A stretch of DNA of 64,000 nt, from assembly GCF_900445235.1 (NCBI RefSeq), contig NZ_UFSM01000001.1, positions 2,557,501 to 2,621,500 on the forward strand, written 5' to 3'. Positions within the stretch are counted from its first letter, which is position 1. Every line of letters begins with the position of its first letter. Positions 35,636 through 44,804 of this stretch are shown piece after piece. Both the position numbers and the translations under genes were made by a program. This DNA comes from Aminobacter aminovorans. Its GTDB lineage: Bacteria > Pseudomonadota > Alphaproteobacteria > Rhizobiales > Rhizobiaceae. The notes under the pieces are model-generated. The model saw only the letters and a program-made list of their open reading frames with translations, did not search any database and was not told where the DNA came from.

Positions 35636-36658
35636 TCAGCCTGCCGCGTAGACCCTGGCCCGTTCGATGGTGATGATGCCCTGCTCGCGGGCACTGACCT
35701 GGGTTTCAGGCGCGACGTCGAGTTCGACGGCTTCGCCAGTTGCCGTCAGCGCCAGAATGCGCCGTCCGGCAGGCCGGTCGATGACGCGGGCGACGGTCGC
35801 GGGGATGCCGGCGCCGCTGCTGCTCCAGCCGAGATCGCTCGGGCGCAGGAAGATTTCGACCGGGCCGTCAGCGAAGCCGGGGGCGGGGATCTGTGCCTCG
35901 CCAAGGCGGGCTATGCCGCCGGCCACGGCTGCGGAAATGCGGTTGGTGTCGCCGAGGAAATTCATGACGAAGGCGGATGCGGGGTTGCGGCAGACCTCTT
36001 CGGGCGTGCCCTGCTGGACGATCTGGCCCTTGTCGAGGATGACGACGCGGTCGGCGAGGTCGAGCGCTTCCTCCTGGTCGTGGGTGACGAACAGCGTGGT
36101 GATGCCGAGCTCCTGATGGATCTCGCGCAGCCAGCGGCGCAGGTCGCGGCGGACATTGGCGTCAAGCGCACCGAAAGGTTCGTCGAGCAAAAGTACCTTG
36201 GGATCGACGGCGAGCGCCCGGGCAAGGGCGACGCGCTGGCGCTGTCCGCCTGAAATCTGGCCGGGGAAACGTGCGGCCAGGCCTTCGAGCTGGACGAGGC
36301 GCAGCAGATCGGCGACGCGAGCATTGATGGCAGCCTTGTCGCGGCGCTGCTTCGAGACCTTCATGCCGAAGGCGATATTTTCTGCGACCGTCATATGCGG
36401 GAACAGCGCATAGTGCTGGAAGACGAAACCGACGCCACGGTCGCGTACCGGAATGTCGGTGGCATCCTCGGCGCCGAAATGGATGTGGCCGGCATCGGCA
36501 TATTCGAGGCCGGCGACCATGCGCAAGATGGTGGTCTTGCCCGAGCCGGAAGGCCCGAGCAGGGCTACCAGTTCGCCGCTCTCGATTTCGAGCGAGACGC
36601 CATGGACGGCGCGGAAGGTCTCGAAGGTCTTCACGACGTTGTCGAGGCGGATTTTCAT
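35636..36658 (-). CDS. cysA: Sulfate/thiosulfate ABC transporter ATP-binding protein
   Basis: The 340-residue ATPase energises uptake of sulfate and thiosulfate. Walker A is [18 protein letters not shown], the Q-loop is [15 protein letters not shown], the signature is [15 protein letters not shown], and Walker B is [19 protein letters not shown]. The C-terminal regulatory TOBE-like domain includes [12 protein letters not shown]. The start overlaps the stop of cysW in ATGA, so the two are translationally coupled. It is the last gene of sbp-cysT-cysW-cysA. The length is normal for CysA (about 340-365). Confidence 0.95.
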   Translation of the reverse strand: MKIRLDNVVKTFETFRAVHGVSLEIESGELVALLGPSGSGKTTILRMVAGLEYADAGHIHFGAEDATDIPVRDRGVGFVFQHYALFPHMTVAENIAFGMKVSKQRRDKAAINARVADLLRLVQLEGLAARFPGQISGGQRQRVALARALAVDPKVLLLDEPFGALDANVRRDLRRWLREIHQELGITTLFVTHDQEEALDLADRVVILDKGQIVQQGTPEEVCRNPASAFVMNFLGDTNRISAAVAGGIARLGEAQIPAPGFADGPVEIFLRPSDLGWSSSGAGIPATVARVIDRPAGRRILALTATGEAVELDVAPETQVSAREQGIITIERARVYAAG

Positions 36659-37563
36659 GACGAAACCTCAGCGGAAGCGGTCTTGGATGCGGCTATGGGG
36701 CCTGCAAGTGCGGGGCGACGACGGGCGCGGCCGGCACCCTGGCGCTCGAGCAGCACCTTGGCAACGAGGGTGACGACGGCGAGCAGGGCCAGGATGGAGG
36801 CCGCGGCGAAGGCGCCCGCTGTCTGGTAGTCGTGGTAGAGCAGTTCGATATGCAGAGGCAGCGTGTTGGTCTGGCCGCGGATATTGCCTGACACCACCGA
36901 CACGGCGCCGAACTCGCCCATGACGCGCGCATTGCACAGCACCACGCCATAGAGCAGCGCCCAGCGGATGTTGGGCAGGGTGACCGAGAAGAAGGTGCGC
37001 CAGCCCGACGCGCCGAGCGATGTCGCGGCTTCTTCCAGATCGCGCCCTTGCGCCTGCATCAGCGGGATCAGCTCGCGGGCGACGAAGGGAGCGGTGACGA
37101 ACATCGAGGCGAGCACGATACCGGGCAGGGCGAACAGGATCTTGACGTCGGCCTGCTCCAGCGCCGGGCCGAACAGGCCCTGCAGGCCGTAGACGAAGAG
37201 ATAGGCGACGCCGGCGACGATGGGAGAGATGGAGAACGGGATTTCGATCACCACCAGCAGGAAGCGGCGGCCCCGGAAATCGAACTTTGTAATCGCCCAG
37301 GCGGCGGCCACGCCGAAGGCGGTGTTGATGGGCACGGCGATGAGCGCGGTGACCACGGTCAGGCCGATGGCGTGCAGCGTGTCGGGATGGGCGATCGCGG
37401 CGGCATAGACCGTAACCCCTTGCGAGAAGGCCTGGTAGCCGATGACGACCAGCGGCGCGACGATGACGATGGCGACCAGCGTCAGCACGATGCCGATGAG
37501 CGCGCGGCGGAAGGCCGGCGCGTCGCCGACGCGGGGCGGGCGGCCCTTGACGGGATTGCTCAT
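36655..37563 (-). CDS. cysW: Sulfate ABC transporter permease
   Basis: The 302-residue inner-membrane permease has six helices and the binding-protein-dependent EAA loop [52 protein letters not shown] in pattern. CysW members read MGEFGAV here, as this one does. It pairs with CysT. I chose the ATG at 37563 ([12 protein letters not shown]); upstream in-frame codons overlap cysT. It begins one base after the cysT stop and its stop overlaps the cysA start, so all three genes are coupled. The C-terminal tail is arginine- and alanine-rich. Confidence 0.94.
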   Translation of the reverse strand: MSNPVKGRPPRVGDAPAFRRALIGIVLTLVAIVIVAPLVVIGYQAFSQGVTVYAAAIAHPDTLHAIGLTVVTALIAVPINTAFGVAAAWAITKFDFRGRRFLLVVIEIPFSISPIVAGVAYLFVYGLQGLFGPALEQADVKILFALPGIVLASMFVTAPFVARELIPLMQAQGRDLEEAATSLGASGWRTFFSVTLPNIRWALLYGVVLCNARVMGEFGAVSVVSGNIRGQTNTLPLHIELLYHDYQTAGAFAAASILALLAVVTLVAKVLLERQGAGRARRRPALAGPIAASKTASAEVSS

Positions 37564-37564
37564 C

Positions 37565-38386
37565 TCAACCCCTCGCCGTGTAGCGCAGGGCACGCGCCTG
37601 CAGGATGTTGGTGATGGCGAGCATCAGGAAGGCCGTGATGAGCAGCACCGAGGCGATCGCCGCGGCGGCCTGGTAGTCGTATTCCTCGAGCCGGATGAAG
37701 GCGAGCAGCGCCGTGATCTCGGTCGACATCGGCTGGTTGCCGGCGATGAAGATAATGGCGCCGAATTCGCCGAGGCTGCGGGCAAAGGACAAGGACAGGC
37801 CGGCCAGCAGCGCGGGCGCCAGCAGCGGCAGGATCACGCGCAGGAAGATCGAGCGGTCGCTGCCACCGAGCGTCTGGGCGGCTTCCTCAAGTGCTGGGTC
37901 GAGGTCTTCCAGCACCGGCTGCACAGTGCGCACGATGAAGGGCAGGCTGGTGAAGGCCATGGCGACCATGATGCCGAGCGGGGTGTATGCGACCTTGATG
38001 CCGGCCTGGGCAAGCGCCTGTCCAAACCAGCCGTTTTCAGCGAACAATGTCGTCAAGGCGATGCCGGCTACCGCCGTCGGCAGCGCAAAGGGCAGGTCGA
38101 CGAGCGCGTCTATGAAGCGGCGGCCGGGAAAGCGGTAGCGCACCAGCACCCAGGCCAGCGCCATGCCGAAGACGAGGTTGAAGGCAGTGGCAGCGAGCGC
38201 CGAAAGTGCCGTGACACGGTAGCTGGCGACCGCGCGCGGCGACGAGACGATGCGCCAGTAGTCCTCGAAGCCGAGGCTGGCCGCCTTGAACACCAGCGCG
38301 CCGAGCGGCAGCACCACGATGATCGAGACGTAGACGAGGGTTATCCCCAGTGCCAGGGGAAACCCCGGCAGAATGCGGCGCGCCAC
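37565..38386 (-). CDS. cysT: Sulfate ABC transporter permease
   Basis: The 273-residue partner of CysW has an N-terminal helix (GITLVYVSIIVVLPLGALVFKAA), six helices in all, and the EAA loop LEEAAQTLGGSDRSIFLRVILPLLAPALLAGLSLSFARSLGEFGAIIFIAGN in pattern. The FARSLGEFGAI reading is typical of CysT (CysU). The GTG at 38386 is the only in-frame start that gives MARRILPGFPLALG; no ATG lies upstream. It is separated from sbp by 181 bases that hold two hairpins and a palindromic repeat, which could let sbp be expressed more strongly than the permeases. Confidence 0.94.
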   Translation of the reverse strand: MARRILPGFPLALGITLVYVSIIVVLPLGALVFKAASLGFEDYWRIVSSPRAVASYRVTALSALAATAFNLVFGMALAWVLVRYRFPGRRFIDALVDLPFALPTAVAGIALTTLFAENGWFGQALAQAGIKVAYTPLGIMVAMAFTSLPFIVRTVQPVLEDLDPALEEAAQTLGGSDRSIFLRVILPLLAPALLAGLSLSFARSLGEFGAIIFIAGNQPMSTEITALLAFIRLEEYDYQAAAAIASVLLITAFLMLAITNILQARALRYTARG

Positions 38387-38418
38387 TGAAATGCCTTCCC
38401 GGATACAACAATGCGGAA

Positions 38419-38488
38419 AGCCGGCATGGCCGGCTCTCCAATTCTCAACAATAACGACGACGGCGCCGCGCGTCCTTGTTGGACGCGC
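38419..38488 (-). promoter_or_regulatory. Two hairpins between sbp and cysT
   Basis: AGCCGGC/GCCGGCT (38419-38425 and 38429-38435) and GCGCGTCC/GGACGCGC (38468-38475 and 38481-38488) are perfect stems in the intergenic region. Such stem-loops after the first gene of an ABC operon often protect the binding-protein mRNA from 3' decay or partly stop transcription. No T-tract follows either hairpin. Confidence 0.45.
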
Positions 38489-38513
38489 AACGGACCCCGT
38501 AGCAGTCTGAGTT

Positions 38514-38562
38514 GTGCATGATCCTTTTCCGAAAATCGATATTGATTTTCGGGGTCATGCAC
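38514..38562. repeat. Intergenic palindromic repeat in the cys operon
   Basis: GTGCATGA (38514-38521) pairs with TCATGCAC (38555-38562), and inside it CGAAAATC (38530-38537) pairs with GATTTTCG (38544-38551). The 49-bp element begins five bases... read on the plus strand, just left of the sbp stop. It is of the same general ATGATC-type class as the repeat at 30881 and resembles small rhizobial intergenic palindromes. Confidence 0.6.
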
Positions 38563-38567
38563 TGAGG

Positions 38568-39554
38568 TCAACGCTCGCCGTAAATCTCTTCAAGCAGGCC
38601 GCCGGAACCGAAATGTTCCTTCTGGACCTTGTCCCAGCCGCCGAAGACGTCTTCCACGGTGACCAGGCGAACATCGGGGAACTGGTCCTTGAATTCGGCG
38701 GCGACCGAAGGCTCGTGGACACGGTTGCCGTGCTGGGCGGCGATGCGCTGGCCTTCCGGCGTGTAGAGGAAATCGAGATAGGACTTTGCCAGATCGCGCG
38801 AGCCGCGCTTGTCGACGACCTTGTCGACGATGGCGACCGGGAATTCGGCGAGCAGGCTGACCGAGGGGATGACGCTCTCGACCTTGTCGGAACCGTATTC
38901 CTTGGCGATCGAGCGGGTCTCGGCCTCGAAGGTGATCAGCACGTCGCCGATGTTGCGCTCGACGAAGGTGGTGGTGGCGGCGCGGCCGCCGGTGTCGAAC
39001 ACCGGCACGTTGTCGAACAGCTTGGTCACGAACTCCTTGACCTTGGCCTCGTCGCCCTTGAACGCTTCCTTGGCGTAGGCGGTCGCCGCCAGATAGGTGT
39101 AGCGCGCATTGCCCGAGGTCTTCGGATTGGGGAAGACGACCTTCACGTCGTCGCGAACCAGGTCAGACCAGTCCTTGATGTTCTTGGGGTTGCCGGCGCG
39201 GACGAGGAAGGACGGCAGCGAATAGAAGGGCGAGGCCTGGTTGGCGAAATCCTTCTTCCAGTCATCTGATACAAAGCCGTTCTTGACCAGGAATTCGATG
39301 TCGGTGACCTGGTTGAAGGTGACGACGTCGGCTTCAAGCCCTTCGACGATGGCGCGTGCCTGCTTGGAGGTGCCGGCATGCGACTGGTCGACTGTGACAC
39401 CCGGGTTCTTGGCGATGAAGGCGGCATTCTCGGCAGCGAACAGTTCGCGGGCGACGTCGTAGGACGCGTTGAGCAGCTTGTCGGCGGCAGACGCCTGCAG
39501 CGGGCCGGCGAGCATGGCGGCAAGTGCCACGCCGACGAGAAGGAAACGTTTCAT
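38568..39554 (-). CDS. sbp: Periplasmic sulfate-binding protein of the CysAWT transporter
   Basis: The 328-residue protein has a signal peptide (MKRFLLVGVALAAMLAGPLQ, cleavage ASA-AD). The mature part has the sulfate/thiosulfate-binding motifs LLNASYDVARELFAAEN, QSHAGTSKQARAIVEGLEADVVTFN, NPKTSGNARYTYLAA and VDKRGSRDLAKSYLDFLYTPEGQ. Sbp (sulfate) and CysP (thiosulfate) are hard to tell apart by sequence, so the symbol is provisional. The ATG at 39554 has AGGAG nine bases upstream. It heads the operon sbp-cysT-cysW-cysA. A perfect 8-bp hairpin (39631-39651) lies in its 5' region. Confidence 0.93.
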   Translation of the reverse strand: MKRFLLVGVALAAMLAGPLQASAADKLLNASYDVARELFAAENAAFIAKNPGVTVDQSHAGTSKQARAIVEGLEADVVTFNQVTDIEFLVKNGFVSDDWKKDFANQASPFYSLPSFLVRAGNPKNIKDWSDLVRDDVKVVFPNPKTSGNARYTYLAATAYAKEAFKGDEAKVKEFVTKLFDNVPVFDTGGRAATTTFVERNIGDVLITFEAETRSIAKEYGSDKVESVIPSVSLLAEFPVAIVDKVVDKRGSRDLAKSYLDFLYTPEGQRIAAQHGNRVHEPSVAAEFKDQFPDVRLVTVEDVFGGWDKVQKEHFGSGGLLEEIYGER

Positions 39555-39630
39555 GGGGGCATTCTCCTGAGACAAGCGGCAAATGGCTAAACTTTGCCGC
39601 AACATAGCTGCGGGCCTGCTTCAGGTAGAG

Positions 39631-39651
39631 GCAGAGGCGGATTGCCTCTGC
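39631..39651 (-). promoter_or_regulatory. Hairpin in the sbp 5' region
   Basis: GCAGAGGC (39631-39638) and GCCTCTGC (39644-39651) are perfect complements around five bases, 77 bases before the sbp start. A TTGACA-like sequence lies about 40 bases further upstream on the minus strand, so the hairpin would be in the 5' untranslated region or near the transcription start. Its role is unknown. Confidence 0.3.
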
Positions 39652-39744
39652 GCTTGTATGAAGAATTTTCTTCCATCTATTTGTCAAACGAAGGAATCGA
39701 TTTCTAGGATTGAGATTTGCACCGGCTTCCTGCGGAATGCCTAA

Positions 39745-40755
39745 CTATTTGTCGGTGACACCGGCCTCGGCGAAGCTTGCCATTCTGGCGTGGCATTCCA
39801 GCGCCGAACGGACGATATTGACGGCGAGGCAGGCGCCCGAACCTTCGCCGAGCCGCATCCCCATGTCGAGCAGCGGCGCGAGCTTCAGGGATTCGAGCAG
39901 CTGACGATGGCCTGCTTCGGCGGAGACATGGGCCGACAGCGTGTGGGCAAGGCCTTCCGGGTGGAGTTTTGCCAAGGGGGCTGCCGCTGCCGTGACGACG
40001 AAGCCGTCGAGCAGGACGGGCACGTTGCGGTGGCGCGCGGCCAGCGTGGCGCCGAGGATGGCGGCGAGTTCGCGGCCGCCGAGGTTGGCGGCGACAGCCA
40101 GCGGATCGGCGAGCGTGGCGGCATGACGGGCAAGGCCGGCATCGATGGCGGCGAACTTGCGGGACAGGCCCTGGTCGTCGACGCCGGTGCCACGACCGGC
40201 CCACTGCCGGCCGGTGCCGCCGAACAGGCCTGCGGCGATCGCTGCGGCGGGCGTGGTGTTGCCGATCCCCATCTCGCCGAAGCAGACGAGGTCGAGATCC
40301 GGTGTCACCGCATCATAGCCGGTCGAGACGGCGGCGAGGAAATCGGCTTCGTCCATGGCCGCCGTCTGGGTGAAATCGCCCGTGGGGCGATCGAGCTCGA
40401 GCGGGATGACCGCGAGTTCGGCGCCGGCAAGGCGGGCGAGCTGGTTGATGGCAGCACCGCCGGCAGCGAAATTGGCGACCATCTGCACCGTCACCTCCGA
40501 CGGATAGGCCGACACGCCCTGGGCGGTGACGCCATGGTTGCCGGCGAAGACGATGACCTTGACCTTGTCGAGCTTCGGCATCTCGCGGCCCTGCCAGTGG
40601 CCGAGCCAGGCGGCGATCTGTTCAAGCTTGCCGAGGCTGCCGCGCGGCTTGGTCAGCGTGTCCTGGCGGCGGGCGACGGCATCCGCTGCGGCGTTGCTGC
40701 CGGCCGGCAGGTCGAGGCAAGCTTGGCGCAATTCATTGAGCGATTTGAAGGCCAT
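39745..40755 (-). CDS. cobT: Nicotinate-nucleotide-dimethylbenzimidazole phosphoribosyltransferase
   Basis: The 336-residue enzyme makes alpha-ribazole phosphate, the lower ligand precursor of cobalamin, from dimethylbenzimidazole and nicotinate mononucleotide. Family features are TKPRGSLGKLEQIAAWLGHWQG, VIVFAGNHGVTAQGVSAYPSEVT, CFGEMGIGNTTPAAAIAAGLFGG, VLLDGFVVTAAA and, near the C-terminus, DMGMRLGEGSGACLA. The glutamate in GEGSG is the catalytic base of the family. In Pseudomonas denitrificans nomenclature it is CobU. It is the last gene of cobA-cobB-cobS-cobT, 24 bases after cobS. Confidence 0.95.
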   Translation of the reverse strand: MAFKSLNELRQACLDLPAGSNAAADAVARRQDTLTKPRGSLGKLEQIAAWLGHWQGREMPKLDKVKVIVFAGNHGVTAQGVSAYPSEVTVQMVANFAAGGAAINQLARLAGAELAVIPLELDRPTGDFTQTAAMDEADFLAAVSTGYDAVTPDLDLVCFGEMGIGNTTPAAAIAAGLFGGTGRQWAGRGTGVDDQGLSRKFAAIDAGLARHAATLADPLAVAANLGGRELAAILGATLAARHRNVPVLLDGFVVTAAAAPLAKLHPEGLAHTLSAHVSAEAGHRQLLESLKLAPLLDMGMRLGEGSGACLAVNIVRSALECHARMASFAEAGVTDK

Positions 40756-40779
40756 GGCAGTGAATACTCCAAAACAGAA

Positions 40780-41535
40780 TCAAGCAAGGATGGCGGATGC
40801 GACAAACAGCAGGGCGATTTCGGCCAGTTGCTGCAGAGCGCCGATGGTGTCGCCGCTCTGGCCGCCGATCTGGGCGAGGCAGAGCTTGCTGAAGGCGAAA
40901 AAGAGGAGTGCGAGGCACAACGCGGCGACGACCGCGCCGCTGAGCCCGAGGAACAGGAGGCCTGTAGCGCCGATGGCGAAAGCGGCGATCACTGCCCCGT
41001 CGGCGACTGTGCCGACGCCGGCGGCAAGACCGTCGACGCGCGCCTGGGGCAGGTTCCGCATGAAGGCGGGGATCAATGCGCGCGAGCCGACATGAGCGGC
41101 GACGAGGGCGGCGAAAACAGGGGTGGGGTCTTCGATTTCGACGATGGCGCTCCAGCGCGCCAGGATCGACAGCACCAGCGCTGCCGCGCCATAGCTGCCG
41201 ATGCGGCTGTCGCGCATGATCTCGAGCTTGCGCTCGCGTGTACGTCCACCGCCGAAACCGTCTGATGTGTCGGACAGGCCGTCCTCATGCAGGCAACCGG
41301 TGACCAGCATGGCGGCGGCGATGGCCAGTACAGCAGCCGGGCCTTCGGCGAGGCCGAGGGCATGTCCGGCAGCGAAGACGAGCCAGGCCAGGACCGCCAC
41401 GACGAAGCCGACGAGCGGCGCAGTCCAGATGGCGTCGGCGAGCGAACGATCCCTGACCTCGAAATGCGGCAGCGGCAGGCGCGTGAAGAAGACGAGGCCG
41501 AGGCGGATGTCGTCGAAGATCGTCGCCGGCGTCAT
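40780..41535 (-). CDS. cobS: Adenosylcobinamide-GDP ribazoletransferase (cobalamin synthase)
   Basis: The 251-residue inner-membrane enzyme joins adenosylcobinamide-GDP and alpha-ribazole in the last step of cobalamin synthesis. The hallmark LHEDGLSDTSDGFGGGRTRERKLEIMRDSRIGSYG in pattern (about residues 86-120) carries the acidic metal-binding residues. Several hydrophobic helices follow (AMLVTGC before it, VIAAFAIGATGLLFLGL after). The ATG at 41535 begins MTPATIFDDIRLGLVFFTRLPLP; upstream in-frame codons fall inside cobB. The start is four bases after the cobB stop. In P. denitrificans it is CobV. Confidence 0.95.
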   Translation of the reverse strand: MTPATIFDDIRLGLVFFTRLPLPHFEVRDRSLADAIWTAPLVGFVVAVLAWLVFAAGHALGLAEGPAAVLAIAAAMLVTGCLHEDGLSDTSDGFGGGRTRERKLEIMRDSRIGSYGAAALVLSILARWSAIVEIEDPTPVFAALVAAHVGSRALIPAFMRNLPQARVDGLAAGVGTVADGAVIAAFAIGATGLLFLGLSGAVVAALCLALLFFAFSKLCLAQIGGQSGDTIGALQQLAEIALLFVASAILA

Positions 41536-41539
41536 CGTC

Positions 41540-42853
41540 TCAGCCTCGCGCGATCGCGTGGAAGAAGGTGCCGGTAACATGGCCGCGCCTGCCGCCGAAG
41601 CTGCCGAGCGGCTTGCCCAGGCCATCGGCCAGTTGCCCGAGCGGCGTATCGTCGCCTGCAACAACCGTCTGGGCGTAATGGAACTCGTGCCCCCTGACGA
41701 CGCTGCCCTCCGAGCCAAGCGGGCAAGGTGCCGAAAGTCTGGCCTGGCGGTAGCCGAGGTTCATCTTGCGCTTGGCGAAGCTGGTGGCATGGCCGAGCAG
41801 GCCGAGCATCGCGTGGGTGGCGCCATCGGCGTCCTCGATGGAACGGCCGAGCACCATGAAGCCACCGCACTCGCCATGGACTGGCTTGGTGTCGGCAAAA
41901 CGGCGGGTGCCCGAGAGGAAGGTGTCGGCTGCGGCGAGGCGGCCGGCATGGAGTTCGGGATAGCCGCCCGGCAGCCAGCAGATGTCGCAGGTGGCGTCGG
42001 GCGCCTGGTCGGCGAGCGGCGAGAACGGAACCAGCTCCGCGCCCATGGCGCGCCAGTGGGCGGCGAGATGCGGGTAAAGGAAGGTGAAGGCGGCATCCTG
42101 GGCGAGCGCGATGCGCTGTCCGGGCGGCGGCAGGGCGAAGGATTGGTCGCCAGACATTGGCGCCAGCGGCGTCGCCAGTTCGACGATGGCGTCGAGGTCG
42201 AGCGAGCGCTCCACCATGTCGGCGAGCTTTTCGATGTGGGCGAAGAGGTCGGCATGCTCTTCGGCCTGGACGAGGCCGAGATGGCGTTCTGGAATGGACA
42301 AGGTCGGGTCGCGCAGGATGGCGCCGACGACGGGCAGACCGAGCGCCTCGATGGCGTCGCCGGCAAGCTTGCGGTGACGGTCGCTGCCGAGCCTGTTGAG
42401 CACCACGCCCGCGATCCGGACGCCGGGGTCGTAGGTGGCAAAACCCTTGGCGATGGCCGCCGCTGTCTGCGACTGGCCGGAGACGTCGAGCACCAGAAGC
42501 ACCGGCAGGCCGTAGAGACGGGCGAGATCGGCAGCCGCACCCGAGCGGCCTGTCTCCGCGGGGATGCCGTCGAACAGGCCCATGGCGCTTTCGAGGATCA
42601 CCATCTCGGCTTCGGCCGAAGCATCGGCGGCCAATGCGTTGAGCAGCGACGGCGCCATGGCCCAGCTGTCGAGATTGACGCCGGGCCGGCCGGTTGCGGC
42701 AGCGTGGAAGCCGGGATCGATGTAGTCCGGTCCCGATTTCGCGCCACGCACCTTGATGCCGCGGCGCGCGAGCGCGCGCAGCAGGCCAATCGTTACGCTG
42801 GTCTTGCCCGAGCCCGAGCGTGGGGCGCCGATGATGAGCCCACGCGCCGTCAT
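41540..42853 (-). CDS. cobB: Hydrogenobyrinic acid a,c-diamide synthase (glutamine-hydrolysing)
   Basis: The 437-residue enzyme amidates the a and c carboxylates of hydrogenobyrinic acid using glutamine and ATP. The N-terminal P-loop synthetase domain starts GLIIGAPRSGSGKTSVTIGLLRAL (about 5-28) and has VRGAKSGPDYIDPGFHAAATG. The C-terminal type 1 glutamine amidotransferase-like domain has CWLPGGYPELHAGRLA and HGECGGFMVLG, with the catalytic cysteine. It matches the aerobic CobB family. The start overlaps the stop of cobA in ATGA, so cobA-cobB-cobS-cobT is one coupled operon. Confidence 0.96.
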   Translation of the reverse strand: MTARGLIIGAPRSGSGKTSVTIGLLRALARRGIKVRGAKSGPDYIDPGFHAAATGRPGVNLDSWAMAPSLLNALAADASAEAEMVILESAMGLFDGIPAETGRSGAAADLARLYGLPVLLVLDVSGQSQTAAAIAKGFATYDPGVRIAGVVLNRLGSDRHRKLAGDAIEALGLPVVGAILRDPTLSIPERHLGLVQAEEHADLFAHIEKLADMVERSLDLDAIVELATPLAPMSGDQSFALPPPGQRIALAQDAAFTFLYPHLAAHWRAMGAELVPFSPLADQAPDATCDICWLPGGYPELHAGRLAAADTFLSGTRRFADTKPVHGECGGFMVLGRSIEDADGATHAMLGLLGHATSFAKRKMNLGYRQARLSAPCPLGSEGSVVRGHEFHYAQTVVAGDDTPLGQLADGLGKPLGSFGGRRGHVTGTFFHAIARG

Positions 42854-43635
42854 TTCCGTCCAATCAGCTCGGCGCGCAGCGAGACAATGCCGCCGACGAC
42901 GATGAGGGCCGGCGAGACGACCTTTTCGCGCTCGGCGGTGGCAACCAGTGTGCCGAGCGTGGCGGTGACCGTGCGTTCCTCCGGCGTCGAGGCGTTCTCG
43001 ACAAAGGCTGCAGGCGTGTCGGTCGACAGTCCGCCGCGCAGAAGCTCCGTCACCGTCTCGGCCATGTGGGTCAGGCCCATATAGATGACGATGGGCTGGC
43101 CGGTGCGGGCAAGCGCTGCCCAGTCTGGCCGGTCGTCGCTGACGGCGGCAAAGCCGGTGGCGAGAATGATCGCGCCGTTGACGCCGCGCATGGTGGCCGG
43201 AATGCCGGCGGAGGAGAGGCCGCCGAAGGCCGAGGTGATGCCCGAAAGCACGCGCCAGGGAATGTTCTCTCGGGTCAGCACCAGCGCTTCTTCGGCACCT
43301 CGCCCAAAGACGAAGGGATGGCCGCCCTTGAGCCGCACGACCTTGCGACCTTCGCGCGCCAGCCTGACCAGCAGCGCATTGATGTCGCCCTGCGGGATCG
43401 ACAGCCGGCCGCCGCGCTTGCCGACGAAGAATTTTTCCGCCTGTTCGGCAACCGCAACGATCTCTGGCGGGACCAGCGCGTCATGCACCAGCGCATCGGC
43501 CTGGGCCAGCGCCGACAGGACGTCGAGCGTCAGCAGGCCGGGATCGCCGGGGCCGGCGCCGGCCAGCCATACATGCCCCGGCTCGAGCACGTGCTGCTTG
43601 TAGTTCAAACGCGCGATAGCGCTTTCGAGTGTCAT
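42850..43635 (-). CDS. cobA: Uroporphyrinogen-III C-methyltransferase (SUMT)
   Basis: The 261-residue enzyme adds two methyl groups to uroporphyrinogen III, giving precorrin-2, the branch point to cobalamin and siroheme. The SAM-binding GAGPGDPGLLTLDVLSALAQADALVHDALV (about 26-55), then RLSIPQGDINALLVRLA, LKGGHPFVFGRGAEEA, and GVNGAIILATG are the family's conserved blocks. It heads cobA-cobB-cobS-cobT. The divergent cbiD starts 53 bases away, so both promoters lie in a very short gap. It lacks the CysG-type siroheme domains. Confidence 0.96.
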   Translation of the reverse strand: MTLESAIARLNYKQHVLEPGHVWLAGAGPGDPGLLTLDVLSALAQADALVHDALVPPEIVAVAEQAEKFFVGKRGGRLSIPQGDINALLVRLAREGRKVVRLKGGHPFVFGRGAEEALVLTRENIPWRVLSGITSAFGGLSSAGIPATMRGVNGAIILATGFAAVSDDRPDWAALARTGQPIVIYMGLTHMAETVTELLRGGLSTDTPAAFVENASTPEERTVTATLGTLVATAEREKVVSPALIVVGGIVSLRAELIGRK

Positions 43636-43688
43636 GCGTGTCGCTTTCGTCGATGACGCACAGGCTGTGCCAGCCTATAGATCGCGTC

Positions 43689-44804
43689 ATGAATGAAGAA
43701 GATCGTCCGCTCAAGCGCGGCTGGACCACCGGCGCCTGCGCCACTGCCGCCACCAAGGCGGCGTGCGTGGCATTGAAGGCGGGTGCGTTTCCCGATCCGG
43801 TGGAGATCGTGCTGCCGGGCGGGCAGAACGTGGCCTTTGCGCTGGCGAGAAACGAACGCGGCGACGGCCTGGCCATGGCCGGTATTGTCAAGGACGCCGG
43901 CGACGACCCTGACGTCACGCATGGTGCGCTGGTCATGAGCACGGTGCGGCCGGGCGCTGCTGGCAGCGGTCTTGTCTACAAGGCGGGCAAGGGCGTCGGC
44001 ACGGTGACGCGGCCGGGCCTGCCGATTCCGCCCGGCGAAGCCTCGATCAACCCGGTGCCGCGCAAGATGATTGCCGGTGTCGTGGCCGAGGTGCTGGGCG
44101 AAGGCGCCGATGTCGAGGTCGAGATTTCCGTCGCCGGCGGCGAGGAAATTGCGCTCAAGACGCTCAATCCGCGCCTTGGCATCTTGGGCGGAATCTCGAT
44201 CCTGGGGACGACGGGCATCGTCATTCCCTATTCCTGCTCGGCCTGGATCCACTCCATCCATCGCGGCGTCGACGTGGCCCGCGCCATGGGCTTCGACCAT
44301 GTCGCGGGTTCGACCGGCAGTGCTTCCGAGATAGCGGTGCAGAAATTCCATGGTCTTCACGAGGTGCAGTTGATCGACATGGGCGACTTCGTCGGCGGCA
44401 TGCTGAAATATATTCGCGCCCACCCGGTGGCGAAGGTCACCATTGCCGGCGGCGTCGCCAAGATGACCAAGCTGGCGCAAGGCCTGCTCGACCTGCATTC
44501 GAGCCGCGGTTCGGCCGATCTCGACGGCCTGGCAGCCATCGCCGTCGGGGCCGGTGCAGACACCGGACTCGAAGCCCGCATCAAGGGCGCGAACACCGTC
44601 GCCGAGGCCTTCATCGAGGCCAACAAGGCGGGCATCGGCATAGGTGACGCGGTCGCTGCTGCGGCTTGGCGCACGGCGGCAAGCGTGTTCGACAAGCTCG
44701 ATATCGCGGTCGAAATCCTGGTCTTCAACCGCGAGGGAGAGCTGATGGGGCATGCGCCCTTCGCGGCCTGTCATAGCCCGTCGCGGCCCCTGAAGCGGCG
44801 CTGA
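43689..44804 (+). CDS. cbiD: Cobalt-precorrin-5B C1-methyltransferase-type protein (CbiD)
   Basis: The 371-residue protein matches Cbi[23 protein letters not shown] at the start, then [60 protein letters not shown] and [18 protein letters not shown]. CbiD performs the C-1 methylation in the anaerobic pathway. All other methyltransferase genes here (CobG, CobN and others) are of the oxygen-dependent type, and no cobF is seen. CbiD probably substitutes for CobF. The ATG at 43689 is the start. The last 34 bases overlap the cobM 3' end on the other strand. Confidence 0.95.
   Translation: MNEEDRPLKRGWTTGACATAATKAACVALKAGAFPDPVEIVLPGGQNVAFALARNERGDGLAMAGIVKDAGDDPDVTHGALVMSTVRPGAAGSGLVYKAGKGVGTVTRPGLPIPPGEASINPVPRKMIAGVVAEVLGEGADVEVEISVAGGEEIALKTLNPRLGILGGISILGTTGIVIPYSCSAWIHSIHRGVDVARAMGFDHVAGSTGSASEIAVQKFHGLHEVQLIDMGDFVGGMLKYIRAHPVAKVTIAGGVAKMTKLAQGLLDLHSSRGSADLDGLAAIAVGAGADTGLEARIKGANTVAEAFIEANKAGIGIGDAVAAAAWRTAASVFDKLDIAVEILVFNREGELMGHAPFAACHSPSRPLKRR

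Noticed and set aside
41201..43084. A 627-codon open plus-strand frame across cobS and cobB
   Set aside because: The minus strand encodes cobS, cobB and part of cobA with clear motifs. This frame is a shadow.
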